From an uncultured Lachnospiraceae bacterium (GTDB lineage: Bacteria > Bacillota > Clostridia > Lachnospirales > Lachnospiraceae): 20,410 nt of DNA. The position numbers and the translations under genes are program-made. The DNA lies in contig CAKRWX010000013.1 in assembly GCA_934418055.1 (NCBI GenBank), positions 1-20,410 on the forward strand, given 5' to 3'. This document shows positions 1-6,181 of this stretch, piece by piece. The notes under the pieces are model-generated. The model did no database searches, had not been told where the DNA came from, and was given only the letters and a program-made list of their open reading frames with translations. The first letter of the stretch is position 1; the number at the start of each line of letters is the position of its first letter.

Positions 1-8
1 GATTTCAT

Positions 9-37
9 TCACCCCGAAATGCAGGATTTTGGGGTGA
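9..37. terminator. Hairpin, possible host or phage terminator
   Basis: TCACCCCGAAA (9-19) pairs with TTTTGGGGTGA (27-37) over 11 bp with one G-T wobble and a 7-nt loop. No clear T-run follows on either strand, so terminator function is uncertain. Confidence 0.3.
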
Positions 38-214
38 TTCTCGCACGCGCGCGATACTGTTAGAAGTAACTCGTTCAGAATGATTGGTTTGGGATATGAT
101 TTTCGGAGAAGAAAAAGTGAAATTCGATTGATTGCAAATTTCACTTTTGATATAATCGGAAAAGCAAACGGAATACAGCAGAGAATTCATATTGCAGTGT
201 TATTTCGGATCATC

Positions 215-247
215 TCGGCGGCGGCGCCGCCATTTTGCCGCCATAAT
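215..247. repeat. 33-bp GC-rich direct repeat, copy 1
   Basis: Identical over 33 bp to the copy at 441-473. The core GGCGGCGCCGCC is a perfect 12-bp palindrome, and on the minus strand the unit reads as ATGGCGGC, three A, ATGGCGGC. It stands out as a GC island in AT-rich non-coding DNA. Function unknown. Confidence 0.9.
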
Positions 248-440
248 ACGCAGTGCACGGTAGAAAGGCATATATTTCAGAAATGAACAAAATGAAATAA
301 TAGAAGAAATAAGGCTATTTACGTATGCACATAGCTGTAAATAGAGTGAATAAAGATATGTTATTATACACGGTGCACGTGGAGACAATCTGCAAACTTT
401 GCCGTAAATAAGCCATTTGTAGCATGACGTTCACCCAAAT

Positions 441-473
441 TCGGCGGCGGCGCCGCCATTTTGCCGCCATAAT
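441..473. repeat. 33-bp GC-rich direct repeat, copy 2
   Basis: Second perfect copy of the 215-247 repeat, same orientation, 226 bp downstream (start to start). The flanking bases differ, so the unit is sharply bounded at 33 bp. Confidence 0.9.
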
Positions 474-497
474 TTGAAAAAACATGCTGAAAATGAA

Positions 498-546
498 TAA
501 GAGCACTGAACATCAATGAACTTTGTTCACTGGTTCAGTGCTCTTA
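498..546 (-). terminator. Long hairpin after the integrase gene
   Basis: TAAGAGCACTGAAC (498-511) is perfectly complementary to GTTCAGTGCTCTTA (533-546). The loop holds a nested 5-bp hairpin (517-521/525-529). It lies 14 bp past the integrase stop, and the minus strand continues with a weak T-rich tail. An intrinsic terminator is likely, though a role near the attachment site is also possible. Confidence 0.6.
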
Positions 547-560
547 CTTGATGCTGCATA

Positions 561-1826
561 TTACATGGCAGTAACACGTTCGAAGATATCTACGGATTCC
601 TGCATCAGCTTATCGGTATCATGTACATAGGTCTGAAGGGTGGTAGATATGTTCGTATGGCCAAGTCGCATCTGTACGTCCTTGATATTGGCGCCGCCCT
701 CGATGAGCAGGGTAGCGTGAGTGTGACGCAGGCTGTGATAATCAAAGGCAAGCTGTAGTTCACTGTGAATGACGCGGGAGCAGTACTTGAATGAATCGGT
801 GGAAGTGTACTGACCGTTCTCGGCTACACAGACCATCCGGATGCGGGGAAGCTGCACTTCCACACACTTCTGAACCGGCACGATCCGGAACATATCATTT
901 CCCTTTTCATCCGTCTCTTTCTTTAGAACATGGACTGTGTAATATTCTCCATACTTCAATTCGTTCTTCTTCTGGGAGATCTGTTCGGTCTTCAAGGCCT
1001 GGTATAGTGTCTCCCCGAACTTGATAGTTCTGACAGAGGTTGGAGTTTTGGTACTCCCGAAGTACCAGGAAGATCGAAGTTCCTTCTTTCCTTTCTGCTC
1101 GACTACCTTCCGGATGTCTGCTCCGAAGTTACGCTTCACCACCTGCTTATTCACTGAGAGTGTACGGTTATCCAGATCGATATCATCCCAGGTCAGCGCA
1201 AAAGTTTCACTGATGCGAAGCCCGGTATAGAATCCGATCATTAGTGGTATGTAGTATCTGGTTCCGCGGAACCGGTCAATAATCTGATTCCATTCATCCA
1301 GTGTCAGTATGATGCGTTCCCGTGGTTTACGTTCAATCTTAGGGAACTTTACGTAGGACATGGGGTTCTGTTGGATGTAGTGCAACGGCTCTACTGCATA
1401 ATTCAGAGCAGCAGAGAAGGTAGTCAGGATCCCAACAATATGACTTCTGGCATACCCGTGCGTCTTCAGGTCATTGGCGTACTCTTGAAGCATGGCTGGA
1501 GTGACAGCACGCAGCTTATAGAGTCCGAAGCGTGGCTTCAGATGGTTCTTGATGATCTGCAGGTAGCCTACCTGTGTGTTATATTTCAGGTTGACTTTGC
1601 AGTACAGTTCATACCATTGATCCAGATAGTCACTGACTGTCACCTCAACTGGATCATAGATATCACCGGTATGATTGAATTCATTGAGAGCGGCAACCAG
1701 GGCTTTTTCTGCTTCCCGTTTTGTCTTGAATCCGGATTTTTCTTTTCGTTTCCGTTTACCATCGATCACACCCAGTTCCAGACAGTAAGACCAGGAGTTT
1801 CCTCTTTTTCTGACATTTCCATTCAT
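561..1826 (-). CDS. int: Phage tyrosine integrase (site-specific recombinase)
   Basis: Catalyses integration and excision of the prophage by strand exchange at att sites. The 421-aa protein has an AP2-like arm-binding N-terminus (about 1-50, RKRGNSWSYCLELG), a SAM-like core-binding domain (about 60-160) and a C-terminal catalytic domain. The full catalytic set is visible: R204 in TGLRISE, a candidate lysine K260, H364 and R367 in YHSLRHTHATLL, H390 in LGHTNISTTL and the nucleophile Y400 in QTYVHD. An upstream GTG (1833-1835) is in frame but lies inside the ribosome binding site. The ATG at 1824-1826 sits 8 nt from GGAAGG, so I start there. The gene points toward the left end, typical of an integrase next to attL. 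Size and motifs fit the Tn916/phage integrase group of Firmicutes. It looks intact. Confidence 0.95.
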   Translation of the reverse strand: MNGNVRKRGNSWSYCLELGVIDGKRKRKEKSGFKTKREAEKALVAALNEFNHTGDIYDPVEVTVSDYLDQWYELYCKVNLKYNTQVGYLQIIKNHLKPRFGLYKLRAVTPAMLQEYANDLKTHGYARSHIVGILTTFSAALNYAVEPLHYIQQNPMSYVKFPKIERKPRERIILTLDEWNQIIDRFRGTRYYIPLMIGFYTGLRISETFALTWDDIDLDNRTLSVNKQVVKRNFGADIRKVVEQKGKKELRSSWYFGSTKTPTSVRTIKFGETLYQALKTEQISQKKNELKYGEYYTVHVLKKETDEKGNDMFRIVPVQKCVEVQLPRIRMVCVAENGQYTSTDSFKYCSRVIHSELQLAFDYHSLRHTHATLLIEGGANIKDVQMRLGHTNISTTLQTYVHDTDKLMQESVDIFERVTAM

Positions 1827-1857
1827 AAAAAACACCTTCCTTTTTGGCTATTGAGTG

Positions 1858-1913
1858 CACTTAAGAAAGGTGATATAATAATATCACCCGCAATAATATC
1901 ACCTTCCTAAGTG
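1858..1913. repeat. Nested inverted repeats upstream of the integrase
   Basis: Outer arms 1858-1876 and 1896-1913 (CACTTA..AAGGTGATAT against ATATCACCTT..TAAGTG) are complementary apart from a small mismatch/indel. The left arm can instead pair with 1881-1888, giving GGTGATAT (1869-1876), a 4-nt loop and ATATCACC. Three copies of the same octamer thus compete for one partner. They lie 32 bp upstream of the integrase start, so they could be an operator, an excisionase or arm-type integrase site, or a switchable leader RNA. Confidence 0.75.
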
Positions 1914-1993
1914 TATGTTATTGGGTTCGAGCTCTGGTCGCTGGCACGATCGGGGCTCATTTTCTTGTTGCTTTATGGACTATGACACCCCCT

Positions 1994-2022
1994 TTGACAG
2001 AAGTCTTTGGGAATGCTATATT
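1994..2022 (+). promoter_or_regulatory. Consensus-like sigma-A promoter, no gene downstream
   Basis: TTGACA at 1994-1999, a 17-nt spacer, then TATATT at 2017-2022. The -35 is perfect and the -10 is one base off consensus. It points right, away from the integrase and into the 3' end of the opposing SWIM gene. No protein gene lies downstream on this strand. It appears to drive the candidate small RNA. Confidence 0.65.
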
Positions 2023-2028
2023 GATGAT

Positions 2029-2151
2029 GCAAGCACTACATGGGGTTGGTTACTTGCACATTAACTTTTCCTGTATTTACAGCACTGGTATGACGGAAGA
2101 GCTACAGGAAGCTCAGGTGAAACGCTGGAAGTTTAACTTCTGGCGTTTTTC
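2029..2151 (+). ncRNA. Candidate small RNA (about 120 nt)
   Basis: Defined by a strong promoter (1994-2022) and an intrinsic terminator (2121-2150), with an expected start near 2029. The interval has further pairing potential: TGCAAG/CTTGCA near its 5' end and CCTGTA/TACAGG in the middle. The only short frames in it lack a ribosome binding site, so a non-coding RNA is preferred. Its 3' end is complementary to the end of the SWIM-protein message (coding end at 2133), so it could act in cis as antisense as well as in trans. It matches no RNA family I recognise. Confidence 0.45.
2121..2150 (+). terminator. Intrinsic terminator of the candidate small RNA
   Basis: A 12-bp stem, 2121-2132 with 2136-2147, contains two G-T wobbles and a 3-nt loop, and runs into TTTTTCTTTT. 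The T-run exists only on the plus strand, so it terminates rightward transcription although the SWIM gene ends inside it on the other strand. Confidence 0.7.
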
Positions 2152-4118
2152 TTTTGTGTTGCGGCTGGTTCTAACAATCCGAGTGTGTCTGCCAGGCAAT
2201 AGATATGTTCGCATGGAAGATGACGTCTATAGAAATCACTGCAATTACAGCTATTCAGTGTAACGTAATAATCCATATTGGAATCACCTTTCATGCAGGC
2301 TACCTGAGAATTCCAGTCTAATGTAATAATTGTGTTCTTTAATTTTTTCCCCTTCTTTATACGAGCTATCTGGTCATCGGTGGAGTGGCAGCGTCTTGGC
2401 CAATGCCCGAATTTTATATTGCTATAAGCGGAAGAACTGCTCGTTGCCCGTTTGGCTGGCTTGGTAGGCAATAGTCCGAATGAATCAGCCAGACAGTAGA
2501 TGTGTTCGCATGGCAGATGACGTAGCGAAAAATCTTTACAATCACAAGAAGATAATGTGACGCGATAAGGTGCACCGTCTGGATTCATCATGTATGCTGC
2601 CTGTCTCTGCGGATCTATGGTCAGAAACTGATCTTTTATTTTATGACCACGTTTCATGCGTTCTTCCTGACCGGGCTGCAAATGGGTTTTGGTTGGCCAC
2701 TGTCCAAACCGGATATTTGATGACACAACAGGTTCTGCATTTTTCTGAGAAGAAAACTTGCTATCGGATGCAGTAGATTTCTTTTGGCTGCCCATAGCAC
2801 TGCTGGTTGTTTTTCTGGTTGACTTCTGACCCGATCTGGTACCGGATTTTGAAGACTTAGTTTCGGTTTCTGGTGGAAGTAAGCCTAATGAATCAGCCAG
2901 ACAGTAAATGTGCTCGCATGGAAGATGATGCTTGGAAAAATATTCGCAGTTACAAAAGAATAATGTGACATCAAGAATTTCTCCCACAGAATCACTCATA
3001 CGAGCTTCCTTTCTTACTGGATCAAGATATACAATATGATCTTTTAACTGGCGTCCAATTTTCATCCGTTTTATTTGTTCCGGTCGTGTGTGACATTCTG
3101 GAGGCCATGCATCAAATTTGATATGTTCCGGATCATCTGCAGGTGGAGTATCTTGAAAAAAACTCGAATTCGAATCAAAATGCTCCGGCGGCGTTCCTTT
3201 TGAAGTAGCCCGGTGTTGAGACGAACTTAACAACCCAAGTATATCAGCCAGGCAATAAATATGTTTGCATGGGAGATGACGCCGGCGGAAATCTTCGCAA
3301 TCACAGTTATCCAGTGTGACATGGTAAGCTTCGTCATGCGATCCCCTCATGAGCAGTTTATTTGTTCTGGGATTAAAATCTATGATGCGACCTCGCAATG
3401 TCTTTCCGTCTTTTATGCGTTGTATCTGCTTCGGATCTGTATGGATCTCTTCTGGCCACGAACCAAACTTTATATGTGCAAATTCAGAATGGGTTTCAAA
3501 ATGGTCGGGCGGCGTTTCTTTTGAAGCGGTCTGGAATTGTTCAGAGTTCAACAAACCAAGTGAATGTGCCAAAGCGTAAATATGTTTACAAGGAGCTTTA
3601 CGTTTGGTGTTATTAAAAAAATCTGGACAGTCGCAACTGGCCAATGTCACATGATACCATGTTTCTGTTTTGTTTCTAGTGGAATCACTTTTAATAAATG
3701 CAGACTGGTTTTGAGAATCCAGTTTTATATTCCATGTGTTAATTTTCAACCCTCTATTCATTCGTTGTACTTGTTCAGGTCTTGAATGAATCTCTTCCGG
3801 CCATCCACCAAAATGAATACCGGTATTTTTACCAGATCCCGTCGATGTTTTTTGCTGCTTAGAAGCGGCAGCCTTACTGGTACCAACAGAGGACTTACGA
3901 CTTGTAGTGCCGGCAGTCTTATGACTGGTAGTAGAGGAAGTATTACGGGCAACCGGTGTTGACTGGTATCTCTTCAAACGGCTGGCTTCTTCTTCCCGTT
4001 CTTTTTCAATTTCTTTTTGGATTTTATGTATATGAGCTTTTGATTCTTTGGGATAACGGTATCTGATCGGGATATATAATGCAATGGCAAAAATCAAAAG
4101 CATTATGATAACGCCCAT
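2133..4118 (-). CDS. Membrane-anchored protein with five tandem SWIM zinc modules
   Basis: The 661-aa protein starts with a short hydrophobic segment (about 2-18) followed by RYRYPK, which by the positive-inside rule leaves the rest in the cytoplasm. A basic helix (about 26-50) and an S/T/K-rich linker follow. Then come five homologous modules of about 82-90 residues: 101-190, 216-297, 333-414, 468-550 and 567-649. Each opens with a motif like IKFGxWPxxxH and ends in CxCxxF, HLPCEHIYCLADxLGLL. The zinc ligands are C162/C164/C177/H179, C272/C274/C284/H286, C389/C391/C401/H403, C525/C527/C537/H539 and C624/C626/C635/H637. This is the CxCx(n)CxH pattern of SWIM domains, which bind DNA or protein elsewhere. 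No helicase, transposase or nuclease domain is attached. AAAGGAGTG precedes the ATG. It lies on the lysogeny strand, so a lysogenic-conversion or exclusion role is plausible but inferred. Confidence 0.85.
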   Translation of the reverse strand: MGVIIMLLIFAIALYIPIRYRYPKESKAHIHKIQKEIEKEREEEASRLKRYQSTPVARNTSSTTSHKTAGTTSRKSSVGTSKAAASKQQKTSTGSGKNTGIHFGGWPEEIHSRPEQVQRMNRGLKINTWNIKLDSQNQSAFIKSDSTRNKTETWYHVTLASCDCPDFFNNTKRKAPCKHIYALAHSLGLLNSEQFQTASKETPPDHFETHSEFAHIKFGSWPEEIHTDPKQIQRIKDGKTLRGRIIDFNPRTNKLLMRGSHDEAYHVTLDNCDCEDFRRRHLPCKHIYCLADILGLLSSSQHRATSKGTPPEHFDSNSSFFQDTPPADDPEHIKFDAWPPECHTRPEQIKRMKIGRQLKDHIVYLDPVRKEARMSDSVGEILDVTLFFCNCEYFSKHHLPCEHIYCLADSLGLLPPETETKSSKSGTRSGQKSTRKTTSSAMGSQKKSTASDSKFSSQKNAEPVVSSNIRFGQWPTKTHLQPGQEERMKRGHKIKDQFLTIDPQRQAAYMMNPDGAPYRVTLSSCDCKDFSLRHLPCEHIYCLADSFGLLPTKPAKRATSSSSAYSNIKFGHWPRRCHSTDDQIARIKKGKKLKNTIITLDWNSQVACMKGDSNMDYYVTLNSCNCSDFYRRHLPCEHIYCLADTLGLLEPAATQKKNARS

Positions 4119-4143
4119 AACTCACTCCTTTGCAAATTAGATA

Positions 4144-4172
4144 TTTATACGCATCATGCAACTGGAGCAACA
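4144..4172 (-). promoter_or_regulatory. Possible promoter of the SWIM gene
   Basis: On the minus strand, TGTTGC (4167-4172), a 17-nt spacer and TATAAA (4144-4149), about 25 bp before the SWIM start codon. The -10 is good and the -35 weak. Confidence 0.4.
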
Positions 4173-4250
4173 TGAAAAGTAATAACTGACATGATTCATA
4201 TATTTGGCTTTTTGTACGCATCCTATATCCTATATACTGGAGGAATGCGG

Positions 4251-4448
4251 ATGCAGATTTTAACCTGGCAGGCAAGAAAAAGCAGAAATATGACATTGAA
4301 GCAGTTGGAAGCTGCTACGGGCATCGGGAAAACGACGCTCAATAACATTGAAAACGAGCTTGTATCCCCAACTCTGGCAGAACTGGAGACGATTGCAAAA
4401 GCCCTCGACATGCGGATCACGGATCTGTTTGATTCTGACTATAAGTAA
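4251..4448 (+). CDS. Small XRE-family HTH regulator
   Basis: The 65-aa protein is essentially one Cro/CI-type helix-turn-helix domain: ARKSRNMTLKQLEAATGIGK, then TTLNNIENELVSPTLAELETIAKALD, ending DLFDSDYK. It should bind DNA as a dimer. An upstream ATG (4245) is only 1 nt from GGAGG, while ATG 4251 has 7 nt spacing, so the shorter form is chosen. It is divergent from the SWIM gene, with about 130 bp between the start codons. It may regulate that gene or act as a second layer in the lysogeny switch; its operator is not identified. Confidence 0.8.
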   Translation: MQILTWQARKSRNMTLKQLEAATGIGKTTLNNIENELVSPTLAELETIAKALDMRITDLFDSDYK

Positions 4449-4513
4449 TAGAACTTGTTTTTACATCATATTTTCTATTATTTCCTTATATCGGGAAATA
4501 TGGTTTAGATCTC

Positions 4514-4542
4514 TTCATTCCTCTGGAATATTATGGTATAAC
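4514..4542 (+). promoter_or_regulatory. Possible extended -10 promoter of the 37-aa gene
   Basis: TTCATT (4514-4519), a 17-nt spacer and TATAAC (4537-4542) with TG one base upstream of the -10. The -35 is poor. It would drive the micro-ORF at 4566, which has its own terminator at 4684-4715. Confidence 0.35.
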
Positions 4543-4565
4543 CGAAACAAAGGAAGGTGATATGC

Positions 4566-4679
4566 ATGGATGTACGCCATAAAATTGACGCACTGCTTCA
4601 ACAGATCACTTCGGAGAGACAGCTTCAGCGTATCTACCGATTTATCAAATATGTATATTTACATACTCCGAAGTGGTAG
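4566..4679 (+). CDS. 37-aa basic micro-protein
   Basis: Reads MDVRHKIDALLQQITSERQL and ends FIKYVYLHTPKW. AAGGAAGG precedes it with good spacing. A competing ATG at 4562 stops after six codons. The predicted fold is two helices with an amphipathic HKIDALLQQI and an aromatic second helix. Similar short proteins (a helix of the type I..L..QI...R.L..IY.FI) are common beside repressors in clostridial prophages. I infer a small regulatory or adaptor peptide, but no function is known to me. The gene forms a self-contained unit with a possible promoter (4514-4542) and a clear terminator. Confidence 0.6.
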   Translation: MDVRHKIDALLQQITSERQLQRIYRFIKYVYLHTPKW

Positions 4680-4683
4680 CAGG

Positions 4684-4715
4684 GGGAATCCGAAATGGGT
4701 TCCCTTTTGCTTTTT
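4684..4715 (+). terminator. Intrinsic terminator after the micro-ORF
   Basis: GGGAATCC (4684-4691) pairs with GGGTTCCC (4697-4704) with one wobble and a 5-nt loop, then TTTTGCTTTTT. The T-run is on the plus strand only. Confidence 0.75.
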
Positions 4716-4730
4716 CTGCATTTCTTCCTG

Positions 4731-5120
4731 CTAAGTATCTTCTTCGTCGCCTTTCCAGCGACCGAGTTTCTTGATCATTTTTGTAATCTCAGATTTAACA
4801 GCCATCCTGGCAGATTCTGGAAGACCTATGTACATTTCTACAATTGCCCGGTCAAAATCATCGAGACTGTATTGCAAACACAGTTCATCCATGATTGTCT
4901 CTGGCAGATCGTCGAACATTTCTCCATCGCCATCAACTAGATAATCATAATTTACATTAAATTCTCTACAGATAGCTTTAACCATTTGTTCTGTCAAACC
5001 ACGCTCTCCTCTTTCTATTTTAGAAACAGCAGAACGTTGAACGCCTAATTTCTCGCCAAATTTTTCAAGAGTTAAGTTTAGCTCTTTTCGAATCAAACGA
5101 ATACGTTCGCCCTGTGTCAT
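4731..5120 (-). CDS. Phage repressor, CI-like XRE regulator
   Basis: The 129-aa protein should hold the prophage silent by binding operators between the two divergent promoters. Residues 4-62 form a classic XRE helix-turn-helix (ERIRLIRKELNLTLEKFGEK, then LGVQRSAVSKIERGERG). The C-terminal half (DELCLQYSLDDFDRAIVEMY through KSEITKMIKKLGRWKGDEED) is helical and probably a dimerisation region. There is no S24 peptidase (LexA-like) domain, so RecA-driven self-cleavage is not expected. The frame runs further upstream, but AAAAGGAGGTG sits just before the ATG at 5118-5120, which fixes the start. It is transcribed away from the early operon. This family is widespread in Firmicutes phages and ICEs. 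Confidence 0.88.
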   Translation of the reverse strand: MTQGERIRLIRKELNLTLEKFGEKLGVQRSAVSKIERGERGLTEQMVKAICREFNVNYDYLVDGDGEMFDDLPETIMDELCLQYSLDDFDRAIVEMYIGLPESARMAVKSEITKMIKKLGRWKGDEEDT

Positions 5121-5144
5121 TCGTTTGCACCTCCTTTTAAGTAC

Positions 5145-5173
5145 ACAATACCACTTTAAAATGAAAAGGTCAA
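5145..5173 (-). promoter_or_regulatory. Repressor promoter
   Basis: On the minus strand, TTGACC (5168-5173), an exact 17-nt spacer, and TATTGT (5145-5150), 25 bp before the repressor start. It faces the early promoter with about 31 bp between their -35 boxes. Confidence 0.65.
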
Positions 5174-5204
5174 TAAAAATGTAGACAAAGGACACAAAAA
5201 GTTG

Positions 5205-5233
5205 TTGACAAAATAGGCATAGGATATTAGAAT
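5205..5233 (+). promoter_or_regulatory. Early lytic promoter (PR-like)
   Basis: TTGACA (5205-5210), a 17-nt spacer, TAGAAT (5228-5233). Three GACA half-site-like words lie at 5184-5187, 5191-5194 and 5207-5210 between and over the two -35 boxes and may be repressor operators. The word call is tentative; the promoter itself is strong. Confidence 0.7.
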
Positions 5234-5267
5234 GAGTTCATAGGATACAAGAAAGGAGGAAATGAAC

Positions 5268-5420
5268 ATGACAGCAACAACAGAAGAAAGAACTGTGGAT
5301 AAGAAGACAAATGATCTGACAGAAATGATCTTTTTACTGAAGCAGCTGTCCGAAACAGAGAAGCATGAAGTTAAAGGCATCCTGATCGGGCTCCAGTTAA
5401 GTAAGCAGTCCACCAGTTGA
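5268..5420 (+). CDS. 50-aa first gene of the early operon
   Basis: Starts MTATTEERTVDKK and has a helical core, TEMIFLLKQLSETEKHEVKG, ending LIGLQLSKQS. AAAGGAGG is 8 nt from the ATG at 5268, while an in-frame ATG at 5262 is too close. It lies directly downstream of the PR-like promoter in the slot of cro but has no helix-turn-helix. Tiny proteins with the pattern LLxxLxExEKxxVxGxLxGL are frequent at this place in clostridial prophages. A regulatory role beside the repressor is an inference from position. Confidence 0.65.
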   Translation: MTATTEERTVDKKTNDLTEMIFLLKQLSETEKHEVKGILIGLQLSKQSTS

Positions 5421-5431
5421 AAGGAGAAGAG

Positions 5432-5767
5432 ATGGAAAAGAAACTGCATAGCAAGGCACCGACTTATGTCGTGTCATTGCTCGGAGGTTTATATGAGATA
5501 CGGATTAACAGTAATTATGTCGATCAAAATGGACGCAAGGTAGATAGACGCAATGAGACGCTTATGGATGGATCAGAAGCGACAGCGATATTTATGAAAG
5601 TATCTGATGTAAAAATCTATGAATTTCCTGAAAGAATAGTAACGATCTATGACAGGGATACAGCTAAAACTATCGCAAAGTACCTGGTGCGGGCATTCGA
5701 TATTTCACTGGAAGAAATGGAACAGGAACTGAAAGAAAAAGGAGAAGGTGAATGGGAAGGACAATAG
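5432..5767 (+). CDS. Early phage protein of unknown function
   Basis: 111 aa starting MEKKLHSKAPTYVVSLLGGL, preceded by AAGGAGAAGAG. The N-terminal two thirds look like a small beta-rich domain (YEIRINSNYVDQNGR, VKIYEFPERIVTIYDR). The end is an acidic/basic helix (LEEMEQELKEKGEGEWEGQ). A frame-extending TTG at 5417 overlaps the previous stop and is rejected. It overlaps the next gene by 16 bp, so translation is probably coupled. I do not recognise the family. Confidence 0.7.
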   Translation: MEKKLHSKAPTYVVSLLGGLYEIRINSNYVDQNGRKVDRRNETLMDGSEATAIFMKVSDVKIYEFPERIVTIYDRDTAKTIAKYLVRAFDISLEEMEQELKEKGEGEWEGQ

Positions 5768-5982
5768 AAATTAATCCTATAGAGTTAGAAAAAAGCACAA
5801 AAATAGATATTTCGGAAGGAATAGAAAAAGAACTCATGTTTGCAATAGAAGAGGATCCGCAGACCGATGGCTTGAATATCTTCCCCATGAACGGAACAGA
5901 CCATATCACCCTCCATAGGGAAGAAGCACAGACGCTTATACGCCTGCTGATGGATCATTTCCAATTTGCGTATAGATGCTAA
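5752..5982 (+). CDS. Small early phage protein of unknown function
   Basis: 76 aa, acidic: MGRTIEINPIELEKSTKIDI through HREEAQTLIRLLMDHFQFAY. AGGAGAAGGTGA precedes the ATG, and the gene starts inside the end of its neighbour. The IxLHREEAQTLIRLL segment looks like a strand followed by a helix, as in single-domain binding proteins. No known family recognised. Confidence 0.65.
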   Translation: MGRTIEINPIELEKSTKIDISEGIEKELMFAIEEDPQTDGLNIFPMNGTDHITLHREEAQTLIRLLMDHFQFAYRC

Positions 5983-6034
5983 CTGAACCGTGGGACGGTA
6001 ACGAGCGTATGCACAATAGAACAGGTGGTGGAAA

Positions 6035-6181
6035 ATGAATAAAAACTATGAACCAGATCTTGTCGAAGTGGTAATACATTTCTCATACGAGAAAGCGACC
6101 GTAGAAGAATTTAAACGTATGGCGGAGGAGAGCGGACATGGCAAAGAGAATGACCATCAAAGAGAAGAAACTGAAGGCTGA
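6035..6181 (+). CDS. 48-aa hypothetical protein overlapping the next gene
   Basis: Starts MNKNYEPDLVEVVIHFSYEK, continues EEFKRMAEESGHGKEND. AGGTGG lies just upstream. Its last 44 bp overlap the start of the gene at 6138, whose ribosome binding site (GGAGGAG) lies within this coding sequence. The predicted strand (VEVVIHFSY) plus helix suggests a real mini-domain. Function unknown. Confidence 0.5.
   Translation: MNKNYEPDLVEVVIHFSYEKATVEEFKRMAEESGHGKENDHQREETEG

Larger units (their letters stand above)
1..497. other. Non-coding left flank, probable attachment-site region
   Basis: No open frame here has a good ribosome binding site or recognisable protein, so I call it non-coding. It holds a hairpin at 9-37, two perfect copies of a 33-bp GC-rich repeat (215-247 and 441-473) and an 8-bp inverted repeat at 315-322/337-344. 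Because the integrase gene ends at 561 pointing toward this flank, the prophage left end (attL) would be expected here. No core can be defined without the right end of the prophage. Confidence 0.5.

Noticed and set aside
200..506. Two short minus-strand frames both containing an Arg-rich MAAKWRRRRR peptide
   Set aside because: The shared peptide is simply the 33-bp DNA repeat translated twice; the flanks are unrelated and no ribosome binding site is present.
1371..1910. 179-aa frame on the plus strand
   Set aside because: It lies opposite the integrase coding sequence, which has all catalytic residues; there is no ribosome binding site.
1922..1958. tRNA-like T-arm words (GGTTCGAGC) downstream of the palindromes
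   Set aside because: The flanking bases cannot form a T-stem or acceptor stem, so this is not a tRNA or its 3' end.
2040..2093. 17-codon hydrophobic ORF inside the candidate small RNA
   Set aside because: No ribosome binding site near its ATG, so a type I toxin is not supported.
1982..2263. 93-aa plus-strand frame between int and the SWIM gene
   Set aside because: No ribosome binding site, it starts upstream of the promoter and crosses the terminator at 2121-2150, and it runs antisense to the SWIM repeats. Low-quality composition.
4479..4500. Hairpin after the small XRE gene
   Set aside because: Only 7 bp with a large loop and no T-run on either strand; not convincing as a terminator.
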